DNA from: Cytobacillus firmus
GTDB lineage: Bacteria; Bacillota; Bacilli; Bacillales; Cytobacillaceae
DNA: 64,000 nt
Assembly: GCF_023612095.1 (NCBI RefSeq)
Contig: NZ_CP086235.1
Location: 1,933,501 to 1,997,500, forward strand
Direction of reading: 5' to 3'
In this document: positions 1 through 8,565 of the stretch, in pieces
Numbering within the stretch: the stretch's first letter is position 1
Layout: each line of letters begins with the position of its first letter
Translations under genes and position numbers: made by a program
Notes under the pieces: generated by a model
The model's database searches: none
What the model was told of the DNA's origin: nothing
The model's input: only the letters and a program-made list of their open reading frames with translations

Positions 1-1
1 T

Positions 2-367
2 GGACAGACACCTTCGGGGGACCGGGTGGAAATCTGCCGCCGATTTAATGAGGGAGAGCGTGATTTTTTCCTGATTTCATTAAAGGCAGGCGGCACAGGC
101 CTCAATCTGACTGGTGCTGATACGGTCATCTTATACGATTTGTGGTGGAACCCTGCCGTTGAGGAGCAGGCAGCCGACCGGGCCCACCGCATAGGACAGA
201 AGAATACTGTTCAGGTAATAAAATTGTTGTCGAGAGGCACCATCGAAGAGAAGATGAATGAACTGCAGGATAAAAAGAAAAACTTGATCGAGGAAATCAT
301 CGATTCAAATGAAAGTGCAGCAGGAAGCCTGACGGAAGAGGATATTCGGGAGATCTTGATGATTTAA
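2..367 (+). CDS. Snf2-family helicase-like ATPase, C-terminal fragment
   Basis: This is the 3' end of a Swi2/Snf2 (superfamily 2) DNA-dependent ATPase; the rest lies before the window. The frame is open from base 2 with no start needed. Motif V (AGGTGLNLTGAD) and motif VI (QAADRAHRIGQ, containing the arginine finger) are visible, followed by the charged tail typical of the family (IEEKMNELQDKKK). Such proteins translocate on duplex DNA and remodel protein-DNA complexes; the role of the Bacillus members is not settled. It is followed by 52-bp-period repeats rather than by a co-directional partner gene close by. Confidence 0.93.
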   Translation, partial: GQTPSGDRVEICRRFNEGERDFFLISLKAGGTGLNLTGADTVILYDLWWNPAVEEQAADRAHRIGQKNTVQVIKLLSRGTIEEKMNELQDKKKNLIEEIIDSNESAAGSLTEEDIREILMI

Positions 368-424
368 AAGGTGCAGCATCGGATTTTAAAAAGGTTATGG
401 GTGGCTGCTGAGTAGGAGGCGGCT

Positions 425-595
425 TGGGTTTGGACTCAAAAAAGGGAGATCATGGTTTTGGAGTCGGAAGTTTGCTTAGGTTCTGACTCAAAATTAGAAA
501 AACCAGGTCTGAGTGTCAAAAGTTGCTCCAGGTTCCGACTCAAACCAGAAAAAACTGGTTGCAGAGTCCGAAGATACCCCTTGCCTCAGACTAAA
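425..595 (-). repeat. 52-bp-period repeat cluster 1 (about 3 units)
   Basis: Reading the minus strand, GAGTC-type unit starts recur at exactly 52-bp steps (GACTC on the plus strand at 433, 485 and 537). Unit consensus is GAGTCnGAACCTGGnGCAAC followed by TTCGGACAC-like sequence. The same family and the same period occur at 51548-51675 and 55975-56300. The stretch 368-706 holds no convincing gene; the small open frames across it are repeat shadows. Confidence 0.8.
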
Positions 596-599
596 GTTA

Positions 600-630
600 A
601 AGAGACGCGTCCCGCAAGGCGCGTCTTTTC
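600..630 (+). terminator. Hairpin terminator
   Basis: Stem AGACGCG/CGCGTCT closes a loop over TCCCGCAAGG and is followed by TTTTCTC. It lies after the repeat cluster and before the next gene. Confidence 0.55.
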
Positions 631-706
631 TCATACAAAAGAATAAAGGAGGATTTTCCCATCTCTTAGAGAATTTCATAGGAATAAAAGTTTAGGGGGA
701 TATCTA

Positions 707-1150
707 ATGTGCAATGTGGTATCAAAAGAATTCAAAGCAGTTGTCATAAGAAACAGTGGTTTATTTAAGGATTATGCCCATTTGGTGCCTGAAGCAGCTC
801 AGGCTTTTTTAAAGCAGGGCCATCTTGTTCAAAACAGCAGCGGTTTAGAAGTGACCCTTTATGAACCTAAGAGAGGAGAAGACCACTTAAAGGGTACCTT
901 TTTTACGGGGTATTTAGTTCATGAAAAAGCAGAAATGCTGCCAAATGGGATGGAGTATATAGATGCCGTGCACACTTATGCATCGATTAGAGGAAAGACT
1001 GCTGAGATGGGGGATTTGCATAGTCGGCTTAACGGTTGGCTAAGTGAGAACGATCGCCAGCAGTCTATTAACCAATATATTATTGAAGTTTATTATTCAG
1101 CTGCAAATGAAGAGGAAGAGGCAGAAGTTTTTATTCCAATCAAAGATTAA
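707..1150 (+). CDS. GyrI-like / effector-binding domain protein
   Basis: A 147-residue stand-alone small-ligand-binding protein of the GyrI/SOUL-like fold (the effector-binding half of BmrR/Rob-type regulators). The family hallmark is the C-terminal strand pair YIIEVYY...EVFIPIKD, with a central FTGYLVHE region. There is no DNA-binding domain, so it would act as a cytosolic ligand-binding or hydrolase-like protein rather than a regulator by itself. The ATG follows GGGGGAT at good spacing. It stands alone between the repeat cluster and a convergent gene. The ligand cannot be inferred. Confidence 0.72.
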   Translation: MCNVVSKEFKAVVIRNSGLFKDYAHLVPEAAQAFLKQGHLVQNSSGLEVTLYEPKRGEDHLKGTFFTGYLVHEKAEMLPNGMEYIDAVHTYASIRGKTAEMGDLHSRLNGWLSENDRQQSINQYIIEVYYSAANEEEEAEVFIPIKD

Positions 1151-1151
1151 A

Positions 1152-1175
1152 CCGCTCAAAAATATGAGCGGCAAC
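1152..1175. terminator. Convergent hairpin
   Basis: CCGCTC/GAGCGG stem over AAAAATAT lies between the convergent GyrI-like and YdjM-like genes. The U-tract is poor. Confidence 0.4.
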
Positions 1176-1179
1176 TGTC

Positions 1180-1806
1180 TTAAATCTCTTTCGATGAAAG
1201 GGGAAGAAATAGCTTTACCCCTCTCTTATTAAAGGGCAGGATTTTTAAATCGGCAATCAAGTGGCTTATGTAACCGGCAAGACAGGTATAATAGACTCCT
1301 TCTATGCCAAGGGACATTTCAAATCTGGAAGAAATGAATGCGAAGAAAATAACCCCCAGCACGGAATGAGTATAACTGCGGTGGGAAACAAAGGAAGCTA
1401 TCAATATATAAATCCCAAATAATATGAGCCAAAGTTCCTGCAGCGAGATTCCACCGGCCAGGACGCCAACTCCTGTAATGGTGAGCATATGCTTTTGCCT
1501 GATTTTTGATGAGATGGCGGTCATTCCGATTCCGATAGCCATTCCAAGCCATTTCTCTTTTGCGGAGCCCTCATAAAAACTATAAATAATCATTAAAATT
1601 CCTATGATTTGGGCCACCGTCTGAACGACTTCATGTGATAGAGTAAGCCGGTCGCGGAGTTTTCCATCAATGTCGAGATCAGGGATTAATCCTGAAACAC
1701 TCCCGAGGCCGACTAATAAAAGGGTTGCAGAGGGGCTGGCATGAACAGTGTTCGCAACCACATATCCTGCTGCTGCTCCAATTGCTGCATGGGCGGTACC
1801 ATTCAA
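1180..1806 (-). CDS. YdjM/DUF457-type membrane-bound metal-dependent hydrolase
   Basis: A polytopic membrane protein of the DUF457/YdjM family (predicted membrane-bound metal-dependent hydrolases, often DNA-damage inducible in other bacteria). Candidate metal ligands are spread as in the family: an N-terminal TAH, then GLIPDLDID, HRSYTHS and SHLIADL near the C terminus. About five hydrophobic helices are visible. I prefer the TTG start at 1806 (MNGTAHAAIG): AAGGTGG at 1821-1815 is 8 nt upstream, whereas the GTG at 1818 lies inside that ribosome site. The substrate is unknown. Confidence 0.8.
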   Translation of the reverse strand: MNGTAHAAIGAAAGYVVANTVHASPSATLLLVGLGSVSGLIPDLDIDGKLRDRLTLSHEVVQTVAQIIGILMIIYSFYEGSAKEKWLGMAIGIGMTAISSKIRQKHMLTITGVGVLAGGISLQELWLILFGIYILIASFVSHRSYTHSVLGVIFFAFISSRFEMSLGIEGVYYTCLAGYISHLIADLKILPFNKRGVKLFLPLSSKEI

Positions 1807-1977
1807 AATTATTTCCACCTTTATGTGATATTTGCATTTTTTTCATGCATTCTTTTATTATATCAAAACATCTGTTCTGTTTGGCGGTTAATAGATTAAA
1901 ATCTCCCGGCAGTTCATGGTATAATGTGGACAAAGCTAAAGCATACATAATCGAATTTGTATCTAAGGAAGGTATTT

Positions 1978-3144
1978 ATGTCAGAGGAAAACATAACGAG
2001 GATTCATTTAGACGGCAAGGAATACATACTGATTGGAACAGCACATGTGTCAAAGCACAGTGCAGAACAGGTGAAGGAAGTCATTGAGGCTGAACAGCCT
2101 GCCTCTGTTTGTGTGGAATTGGATGAACAGAGATATCAGTCGATTACAGAAGGCAGTAAGTGGAAGGAAATGGATATTATTCAGGTGATTAAGGAAAAGA
2201 AGGCGTCATTGCTTTTAATGAACCTGGCGATTTCATCCTTTCAAAATCGTATGGCCGATCAGTTTGGCATAAAGGCTGGCCAGGAAATGATCCAGGGAAT
2301 TGAGTCAGCCAAGGAAACAGGGGCAAAGCTCGTTCTCGCTGACCGCAATATCCAAATTACCTTTGCAAGGATATGGGGCAACCTTGGATTAAAAGGAAAA
2401 TCACTGCTTCTCAGTCAGGTAATAGCAAGCATTTTCAGCAAAGATACCATAACTGAAGAAGAACTTGAGAAAATGAAGAATCAGGATACAATAAATGCGA
2501 TTCTAAATGAATTTACTGATAGTTTTCCGCGACTGAAGAAACCACTCATTGACGAGCGGGATCAATACCTCGCGCAGAAAATTAAAGATGCGCCAGGAGA
2601 AAAAATTGTTGCGGTGCTGGGGGCGGCCCATGTACCGGGAATCAAAGAAGAAATCAAAAAAGAGCAGAATATGGCCAAATTGAATGAGCGCCCGCCGAAA
2701 TCCAATGTTCCAAAAATCATTGGCTGGAGTATTCCGGTATTCATTTTAGCCATCATCGCCTATACCTTCTTCGCAAATCCATCTGCGGGTCTTGCGCAGA
2801 CGATCAGCTGGATAATCTGGAATGGGTCCTTGTCAGCACTTGGAGCTGCTATTGCAATGGGGCATCCGCTAACGATTCTGACTGCATTTGTTGCAGCACC
2901 GATCACTTCGCTGAATCCCCTTCTTGCAGCAGGCTGGTTTGCCGGACTGACACAAGCATATATGAGACGCCCCAACGTTAGAGATTTTGAGACCTTAACT
3001 GAAGATGTATTCAGTGTTAAGGGATTTTGGAGAAACAAAGTGAGCAGAATATTACTGATTGTTGTTCTATCCAATCTGGGCAGCTCACTGGGAACCTTTA
3101 TTGGGGGAGCCGATGTAATCAGAGTGTTTTTTGAAAATTTATAA
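1978..3144 (+). CDS. TraB/PrgY (TIKI-like) family membrane protein
   Basis: A 388-residue protein of the TraB/PrgY/GumN superfamily, whose enterococcal member PrgY limits peptide pheromone activity and whose animal relatives (TIKI) are metalloproteases. The two GxxH signatures are present (IGTAHVSKHS and GAAHVPGI) together with a conserved acidic stretch (VELDEQRY). The C-terminal third carries about four membrane helices starting near residue 245. The ATG at 1978 is chosen because AAGGAAGG sits 4 to 11 nt upstream; an upstream in-frame TTG has no such site. A probable TATAAT lies at 1919-1924. No pheromone gene is adjacent, so the role is open. Confidence 0.88.
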   Translation: MSEENITRIHLDGKEYILIGTAHVSKHSAEQVKEVIEAEQPASVCVELDEQRYQSITEGSKWKEMDIIQVIKEKKASLLLMNLAISSFQNRMADQFGIKAGQEMIQGIESAKETGAKLVLADRNIQITFARIWGNLGLKGKSLLLSQVIASIFSKDTITEEELEKMKNQDTINAILNEFTDSFPRLKKPLIDERDQYLAQKIKDAPGEKIVAVLGAAHVPGIKEEIKKEQNMAKLNERPPKSNVPKIIGWSIPVFILAIIAYTFFANPSAGLAQTISWIIWNGSLSALGAAIAMGHPLTILTAFVAAPITSLNPLLAAGWFAGLTQAYMRRPNVRDFETLTEDVFSVKGFWRNKVSRILLIVVLSNLGSSLGTFIGGADVIRVFFENL

Positions 3145-3155
3145 TTGACTAGTTT

Positions 3156-3186
3156 AAGGTGAAGCCCAGGTGGTTTCACCTTTTTT
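3156..3186 (+). terminator. Rho-independent terminator after the TraB gene
   Basis: AAGGTGAA/TTTCACCTT hairpin followed by TTTTTT, 12 nt after the stop. Confidence 0.8.
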
Positions 3187-3283
3187 GATATTTATACCGT
3201 ACTTAATATAATGCTGGAAATTTTTTAATAAATTTGCGAATTGCAGGGAACCATATACTAGACAAAATGCAGGAGGGAAAGAT

Positions 3284-4294
3284 ATGCCTGGCGGAAATAA
3301 ACAAGACAAGCTTACTGCAGCTGAACACGCAACCCTTTGGTCGCAATATGTAAATGATAGTCTTTCTGTTTGTATTTCGCGGTATTTTTTAAACCATGTA
3401 AATGACAAAAAAATCCGCAAAGTACTTGAATTTGCCCTTAAATTATCTGAAAGCCACATAGAAAAGATTGAAGGGTTTTTATCCAGAGAGAATCAGCCAA
3501 TCCCTGTTGGGTTTACTGACAAAGATGTTCATGTGGATGCTCCGTTATTATTTACTGATATTTTTATGGGGGTATATATCCATATTATGTCTATACATGG
3601 GGGTACCCGATATGCAGGTGCAATAGGCAATTCCACCCGGCAAGACATCAGAAAGTATATGAAGCAGGTGATTGGTGAATCACTTGAATTATTTGATCGC
3701 ACTTCAGATGTGTTAATTGAAAAAGGCGTGATCGTCAAACCGCCGATATTGAATAACCAGCATGAAATTTACTTTATAGAGAAACAGAGTTACTTAACAG
3801 GCTGGTTCGGAAAGCGGAGACCAATAAATTCGATTGAAATAAGCGGAATTTACGTAAATATGCAGAAAATGATGATGAAGGTTGTTCTAGAACTTGGTTT
3901 TGGACAAGTTGCTCAATCCAGGGAAGTTCAAAAATATATGGAAAGAAGCAGGCTGATTTGCCGCAAACATCTTGAAATTTTGTCTGATCTTTTAAAACAG
4001 TCGAATTTGAATATACCCAGGACATTTGAAGCAGAAGTAACGGATTCAACCATTCCTCCATTTTCTGATAAACTTATGATGTATCATATTTCAACACTTC
4101 TATCAGCCTCTATTGGATTTTATGGGGAAGCGATGTCAATGACGCAGCGAAGGGATATTGCAGCACTATATGCAAAAATGATTGCCGAAGTTGGAATTCT
4201 GGCAGAAGACGGAATGAATATTATGATAGACCACGGCTGGTTTGAAAAGCCGCCTATGGCTACTGACCATGAAGATCTGTCAAAGAAAAAGTGA
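3284..4294 (+). CDS. DUF3231 family protein, two-domain form
   Basis: A 336-residue protein of the DUF3231 family common in spore-forming Bacilli. It consists of two similar helical bundles (about residues 10-160 and 175-330). Each has an early E/H-containing helix and a late stretch in which SIHGGTRYAGAIGN and ISTLLSASIGFYGEAMS occupy equivalent places, followed by a GVIVKPP or GWFEKPP end. The repeated H and E spacing resembles ferritin-like or DinB-like bundles, but no enzymatic role is proven. GGAGGG precedes the ATG. A single-domain relative is encoded at 21619-22173. Confidence 0.82.
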   Translation: MPGGNKQDKLTAAEHATLWSQYVNDSLSVCISRYFLNHVNDKKIRKVLEFALKLSESHIEKIEGFLSRENQPIPVGFTDKDVHVDAPLLFTDIFMGVYIHIMSIHGGTRYAGAIGNSTRQDIRKYMKQVIGESLELFDRTSDVLIEKGVIVKPPILNNQHEIYFIEKQSYLTGWFGKRRPINSIEISGIYVNMQKMMMKVVLELGFGQVAQSREVQKYMERSRLICRKHLEILSDLLKQSNLNIPRTFEAEVTDSTIPPFSDKLMMYHISTLLSASIGFYGEAMSMTQRRDIAALYAKMIAEVGILAEDGMNIMIDHGWFEKPPMATDHEDLSKKK

Positions 4295-4315
4295 GGATAA
4301 GTAGTACTAAATTGA

Positions 4316-4352
4316 GGTCCAGCCACCTGTTCCAGGCAGCCGGGCCTTTTTT
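4316..4352. terminator. Bidirectional terminator, DUF3231 gene / ABC permease
   Basis: GGTCC...GGGCC imperfect hairpin with T6 on the plus strand, located between convergent stop codons. Confidence 0.6.
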
Positions 4353-5448
4353 ATCTGTCTGCAGCAATTGCCTTCCTTTTATAAAGCACCGACCCCAATA
4401 GGAATGTAACCGCACCCCAAATCACCATCACGGCAATTCCTGCCCAAAGTGACGCCGTAGCTATGCCGGTTTCATACACCATGCTTTCTCGTAACCCATC
4501 AGCGAAATAGGTGAGCGGCAGAACAGCCGAAATCGGCTGAATCCATTCAGGCATCGTTTCAATAGGGAAAAACACGCCGCTTAAAAACATCATGAGAAAG
4601 CTGCAGATATTGGCTACGCCCATATAAGCCTCGGTCGTTTTGCTGAAGGAGGAGAAGAAGTAGCCAAGAGCATTAAAGGATAGAGCGCCGATCAAAAAGA
4701 CTATAATCAGTGTAAAAGGGTTTATATAAAGATTGGCACCGAACACAAGCACTCCTATTAATGAGAGCAGGATAATCTGCACAATGCTGAACAAAAGTCT
4801 CATAACCATATCGCTTAACCCGAATATGCCCATATTGGCCGGCGTCATGCGCAGTCTCTTGATTAATCCCTTTCTGCGCATTTCCACCAGGTCCACCATG
4901 CCAAACATGCCGCCCTGGGCAATGGATAAAGCAATCATTCCGGTTAAAAGGAAATCTGTATAATCCAGTTCATTGGTGCCTGATGTAATCGATTCATATT
5001 GCAGATCATATTTAGGAGAGGCACCTGCAGCCAGTAAATTAGCCTGCTGCACAAACTTATCCAGAATGCCGGAAACAGCCTGGGCTGCTGCACCCTGTTC
5101 ATTTTCTTTATTGACAACAAGAAACACAGAGGATGCTTCCGCTGACTCGGGCAGGATAATGGCGGCATCCACTTCCTGATCTTTTACCCATTCCTCCGCT
5201 TTATCCCTCGTAACAGGGTTACCTGATTTCACCTCAAAAACAGGAAGCTCACTGATCTGAGATATCATCATCTCGGAAGCCGGATTCGGGCTTGGATCGA
5301 CTAAAGCAACCTCTGTTTTAAACTCTTCATCTGAATTTTCGCTGAAAATGACCATAAAGATGACCATTAAAATAACAGGGAAAAAGATGCCCCAGAACCA
5401 TGCCTGCTTTTCACGAAGAGTTAATTTCAGCTGCGCCAGAAACATCAT
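4351..5448 (-). CDS. ABC-2 type transporter permease
   Basis: Integral membrane subunit of an ABC-2 exporter. One N-terminal helix (FWGIFFPVILMVIFMVIF) is followed by a large extracellular domain and then five helices ending in a Lys/Arg-rich tail, the usual drug/lipid/peptide exporter layout. It is the second gene of a pair with the ATPase at 5471-6400. The start is doubtful. The first ATG of the coding frame is at 5448, 27 nt from the only good ribosome site (GGAGGG, 5481-5476). An ATT at 5469 lies just after the ATPase stop with ideal 6-nt spacing and would add seven residues (IKFNQFK). The substrate is unknown. Confidence 0.87.
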   Translation of the reverse strand: MMFLAQLKLTLREKQAWFWGIFFPVILMVIFMVIFSENSDEEFKTEVALVDPSPNPASEMMISQISELPVFEVKSGNPVTRDKAEEWVKDQEVDAAIILPESAEASSVFLVVNKENEQGAAAQAVSGILDKFVQQANLLAAGASPKYDLQYESITSGTNELDYTDFLLTGMIALSIAQGGMFGMVDLVEMRRKGLIKRLRMTPANMGIFGLSDMVMRLLFSIVQIILLSLIGVLVFGANLYINPFTLIIVFLIGALSFNALGYFFSSFSKTTEAYMGVANICSFLMMFLSGVFFPIETMPEWIQPISAVLPLTYFADGLRESMVYETGIATASLWAGIAVMVIWGAVTFLLGSVLYKRKAIAADR

Positions 5449-5470
5449 TTTAAATTGATTAAATTTAATG

Positions 5471-6400
5471 TTAATCCCTCCATTCTTTGCCGGTAAATGC
5501 AATAAACACATCTTCCAGGCTCATTTCCCGTATGGAGACCTGTTCCACTCCGTATGAGTTTTCTTTAGTAAATTTAAATAAGTCCAAAAGGGTTTCTTCC
5601 GGCTTTGATGCCCATATTTTCAGAGCGGCACCTTCCCGTTCTGTCTTGGAAACGGATGCGAGCTCCTTTGAAAAACCGTCAGCGTCCTCAGCCGCCTTTT
5701 CTCCATCAAGAAAGCTCAGTCTTATTTCCCTCTCATCTGTCAGCTTTTCAATGAGTGCGGAAGGGGTGTCAAGTGTAATCACATTCCCCTGGTCCACAAT
5801 GCATACCCGGTCACTCAGCTTTTCCGCTTCTTCCATGTAATGTGTCGTTAAAATGGTTGTTTTGCCTAATTCTTTTAGGTGGAGAATAATATCCCAAATA
5901 TTTCTTCGCGCCTGAGGATCGAGTCCTGTAGTCGGTTCATCGAGAAAAATAATTTCCGGGTCGCTAATCAGGGCCAGCCCAATGGCTAGCCTTTGTCTCT
6001 GGCCGCCTGAAAGTTTTTTTACGTGATTTTTGCGGTGCTCCGTCAGGTTAACAATCTCAAGAATCTCTTCTGCTGGCCGGGCATGGTCGTAAAAGGAAGC
6101 AAAAAGGTTAAGGTTTTCTTCTGGTGTCAGCAAATCAAACATAGCGCTTGACTGAGGCTGAACACCAATCTTCTTTTTTATCGAAATGGCATGCTTATTC
6201 CATGCGAGATCACCAAAATAAATAACGCCATTGTCAGGTGACACAAGGCCTTCAATCATTTCCAGTGTCGTCGTCTTACCAGCTCCGTTAGGTCCTATTA
6301 TCGTGAAGACTTCACCGGCATGAACCGAGAAACTGATATCCTGGACAGCCTGAATGGAACCAAAGGATTTTTGTAGATTCCTTACCTCTAAAACAGTCAT
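5471..6400 (-). CDS. ABC transporter ATP-binding protein (DrrA/CcmA-like)
   Basis: Cytoplasmic ATPase of the ABC-2 exporter pair. Walker A is GPNGAGKT (residues 36-43), the Q-loop lies near IGVQPQ, the signature is LSGGQ, Walker B is IIFLDEP, the D-loop is TTGLDP and the switch His is in LTTHYMEE. About 80 C-terminal residues form the DUF4162-like accessory domain of this subfamily. GGGGAAA precedes the ATG. It is the promoter-proximal gene and its stop lies immediately before the permease start, which implies translational coupling. Confidence 0.93.
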   Translation of the reverse strand: MTVLEVRNLQKSFGSIQAVQDISFSVHAGEVFTIIGPNGAGKTTTLEMIEGLVSPDNGVIYFGDLAWNKHAISIKKKIGVQPQSSAMFDLLTPEENLNLFASFYDHARPAEEILEIVNLTEHRKNHVKKLSGGQRQRLAIGLALISDPEIIFLDEPTTGLDPQARRNIWDIILHLKELGKTTILTTHYMEEAEKLSDRVCIVDQGNVITLDTPSALIEKLTDEREIRLSFLDGEKAAEDADGFSKELASVSKTEREGAALKIWASKPEETLLDLFKFTKENSYGVEQVSIREMSLEDVFIAFTGKEWRD

Positions 6401-6579
6401 TCATTTTCCCCGCTTTCATGACAAGTTGGATGTTGGTATCCTGCAAAATTCCTAACCTTCTATTTAATACGTTGTTAATATTGAAAAAATTCACTTTTTT
6501 AGTAAACTTAACATTATCGAAGAAGGTTCCATAATATGGGGCAATTAAAATATGATTAAAAATCAGGGGAGCAGTGCAG

Positions 6580-7368
6580 ATGAGAGAACTTCCAATAGCA
6601 GTTAATGATCTGCTGAATAAGTACATGAAACTATTTAATGAATATATGCCTAATCAGCTTGCAGGTCTTTATTTGCATGGATCGCTTGCACTGGATGCTT
6701 ATATAGAAGGATCAAGCGATATTGATTTTATTGCGGTTACACATAGAGGGTTAACCCAATCAGAATTGGAAAAGGCTGAGGAGATTCATAAAATAATAGC
6801 TGACAATTATCAGTTTCCTGAGATGGATGGGGTTTATATAACTCAGAATGATCACGGGAAACTTGGTGAATGTTATTTTTATAATAACGGTAAAATGAAT
6901 TATGGGCATTTCCTGAATCCAGTCACCTGGTGGCTTTTAAATAAGAAGGGAATTGCCATTTACGGTGATCTTCCGGTTACAGAGATAAATGACAATGATT
7001 TGGTTTCATACACTTATGAAAACATGAATACATATTGGGCAAATCGAATCCGGACAATCGAGAAATCGATTGATGAACTTACACGAATAGCTGAATCGGA
7101 GGTTGATAAGGAAATTGAATGGACGGTGCTCGGTTTATTGCGGCAGTTTTACACATTGAGGGAAAAGGATATTATTTCTAAACTAGGGGCCGGGGAGTAC
7201 TCCTTAAAGCATTTGCCGGAAGAATGGCACCCAATCATACTGGATGCCACCAATATTCGCAGCGGTAAAGAAGATAGACATTATGCAGGAAAGCTTGAAC
7301 GAATGGAAGAGGCTATTAAACTGTCAAAATACATTATAAACCAATCAGCAGAAATCAAAAATAGGTGA
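6580..7368 (+). CDS. Aminoglycoside-adenylyltransferase-like nucleotidyltransferase (DUF4111)
   Basis: A 262-residue protein with a pol-beta-type nucleotidyltransferase core: LHGSLALDAY followed by SSDIDFIAV supplies the GS motif and the two metal-binding Asp residues. The helical C-terminal half fits DUF4111, as in the spectinomycin/streptomycin nucleotidyltransferases ANT(9)/ANT(3''). Resistance is not implied, because many chromosomal relatives have no known substrate. The ATG at 6580 is preferred: AGGGGAG is 8 nt away, while the upstream GTG at 6574 is only 2 nt from it. A relative is encoded at 24001-24765. Confidence 0.85.
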   Translation: MRELPIAVNDLLNKYMKLFNEYMPNQLAGLYLHGSLALDAYIEGSSDIDFIAVTHRGLTQSELEKAEEIHKIIADNYQFPEMDGVYITQNDHGKLGECYFYNNGKMNYGHFLNPVTWWLLNKKGIAIYGDLPVTEINDNDLVSYTYENMNTYWANRIRTIEKSIDELTRIAESEVDKEIEWTVLGLLRQFYTLREKDIISKLGAGEYSLKHLPEEWHPIILDATNIRSGKEDRHYAGKLERMEEAIKLSKYIINQSAEIKNR

Positions 7369-7393
7369 GCTTCTATGGTGTGCAGCTCACCTT
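7363..7393. terminator. Bidirectional hairpin terminator
   Basis: AGGTGAGCT/AGCTCACCT stem overlapping the end of the nucleotidyltransferase gene and facing the convergent gene at 7405. Confidence 0.55.
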
Positions 7394-7404
7394 ACTGAAG
7401 TTCG

Positions 7405-7746
7405 TTATGTTAACCTCATTGGAGTATTCAAATTCTGGGAATCCCGGTAGGAGCGATAAGAGACAAATCTTTTTCCATGAGAGGATCCATCCAATTGAAG
7501 AATACGTTCATTAACTGTCTCCATATACAGAAAGTCATCATTCGCATTTAAACGGTAGAAAGTGTAGGTGTTTCCAAGGAGCTCTCTCTTTGTTATTTGC
7601 GTATCGGGATGCTGCTGGATGAATTCTGACAGCTGCTTAACAGACACGGAAGGTATGTCTGCCATTTCATAAAGCTTCCCTTTAAGGTTTGATTTTAGCT
7701 TGTTTACGGCGCTCATTGCCTTTTCTTTATATTTATTTCTGGACAT
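7405..7746 (-). CDS. Hypothetical protein, 113 aa
   Basis: I do not recognise a family. The product is a soluble, basic protein with a Lys-rich N-terminal helix (SRNKYKEKAMSAVNKLK) and a mixed alpha/beta remainder. There is no signal peptide or membrane helix. The coding call rests on a strong ribosome site (AAGGAGTGA, suitable spacing to the ATG), normal codon use and a clean position between terminators. It is transcribed alone, divergent from the Nudix gene. Confidence 0.65.
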   Translation of the reverse strand: MSRNKYKEKAMSAVNKLKSNLKGKLYEMADIPSVSVKQLSEFIQQHPDTQITKRELLGNTYTFYRLNANDDFLYMETVNERILQLDGSSHGKRFVSYRSYRDSQNLNTPMRLT

Positions 7747-7852
7747 GAAGTCACTCCTTCATAATGGGATATTAAGAATAATTTCCATTTGCAGAAAGAA
7801 TAAACATTCCAGTAAGGAAAGTCAATATGACAAATAAGAAAGTAGTGAAAAA

Positions 7853-8308
7853 ATGACACAGAACGAAATCGTGCTTGTTGCCAGTACATCAATTATACAA
7901 GAAGGCAAAGTGCTGATGATCAAAGAGAATAAAGCCACAGTAAAGAATAAATGGAATTTCCCGTCCGGCCATGTTGAAAAAGGAGAAGATATCCTTGAGG
8001 CTGCCTGCAGGGAAGTGAAAGAAGAAACAGGCCTGGATGTTTTGCTGACTCATACAACTGGAATCTATAACTTTATCAGCAGTACGGACCATCAGGTCAT
8101 CTTATTTCATTTTATTGGTCAAATAACAGGGGGCTTTTTGAGCCTTCAGGAAGAAGAAATAGTCGATAGCAAATGGGTGAATCTATCAAACTTTGAAAGC
8201 TTTAAGGACGAGGAACTCCGTGAAGCCAAAGTCATGAGGCAAATCCTTGATGCCATAAAAGCTGAAAAGCTTTATCCCCTCGAACTGTTTCACACAAAGC
8301 TAAGCTGA
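7853..8308 (+). CDS. Nudix hydrolase
   Basis: A 151-residue Nudix pyrophosphohydrolase. The Nudix box is complete: G-H-V-E-K-G-E then REVKEETGLDV, giving the GX5EX7REUXEEXGU pattern at about residues 41-63. The surrounding strand order (IVLVASTSIIQEGKVLMI before, IIVDSKWVNL-type after) is that of MutT/ADP-ribose-type enzymes hydrolysing X-linked nucleoside diphosphates. The substrate cannot be assigned. The ribosome site is weak. It has its own terminator at 8419-8466. Confidence 0.9.
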   Translation: MTQNEIVLVASTSIIQEGKVLMIKENKATVKNKWNFPSGHVEKGEDILEAACREVKEETGLDVLLTHTTGIYNFISSTDHQVILFHFIGQITGGFLSLQEEEIVDSKWVNLSNFESFKDEELREAKVMRQILDAIKAEKLYPLELFHTKLS

Positions 8309-8418
8309 TGAGGTGAAAGAGACTTCAATATTCTGTAGAATGAAATACCTATGTCTTTAGAAAAAACAGTATTCAGCTGGTATCGCCTGTTCGCTCATAG
8401 CTGAATTTTATTCTTTAT

Positions 8419-8466
8419 GCACCCTCCATCAGCAAAATCAGCTGGCGGAGGGTGCTTTTTTGTGTC
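8419..8466 (+). terminator. Rho-independent terminator
   Basis: GCACCCTCC/GGAGGGTGC perfect 9-bp stem followed by TTTTTT. The rest of 8309-8815 holds a 132-bp interspersed repeat and the response-regulator promoter region. Confidence 0.85.
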
Positions 8467-8565
8467 TTGCAATTACAAGTCTATATTTCCATTTCCACCC
8501 TATATAAAATAGAAGAGATAAGATTAATGGAATCCTCGTAAAAGCAACTAACTACATTTGACCTC

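Noticed and set aside
452..695. Open frames of 60-64 aa
   Set aside because: They run across the 52-bp-period repeats, on both strands, without ribosome sites.
1319..1552. Minus-strand 77-aa frame within the YdjM-like gene
   Set aside because: Same-strand alternative frame of a clear membrane protein gene.
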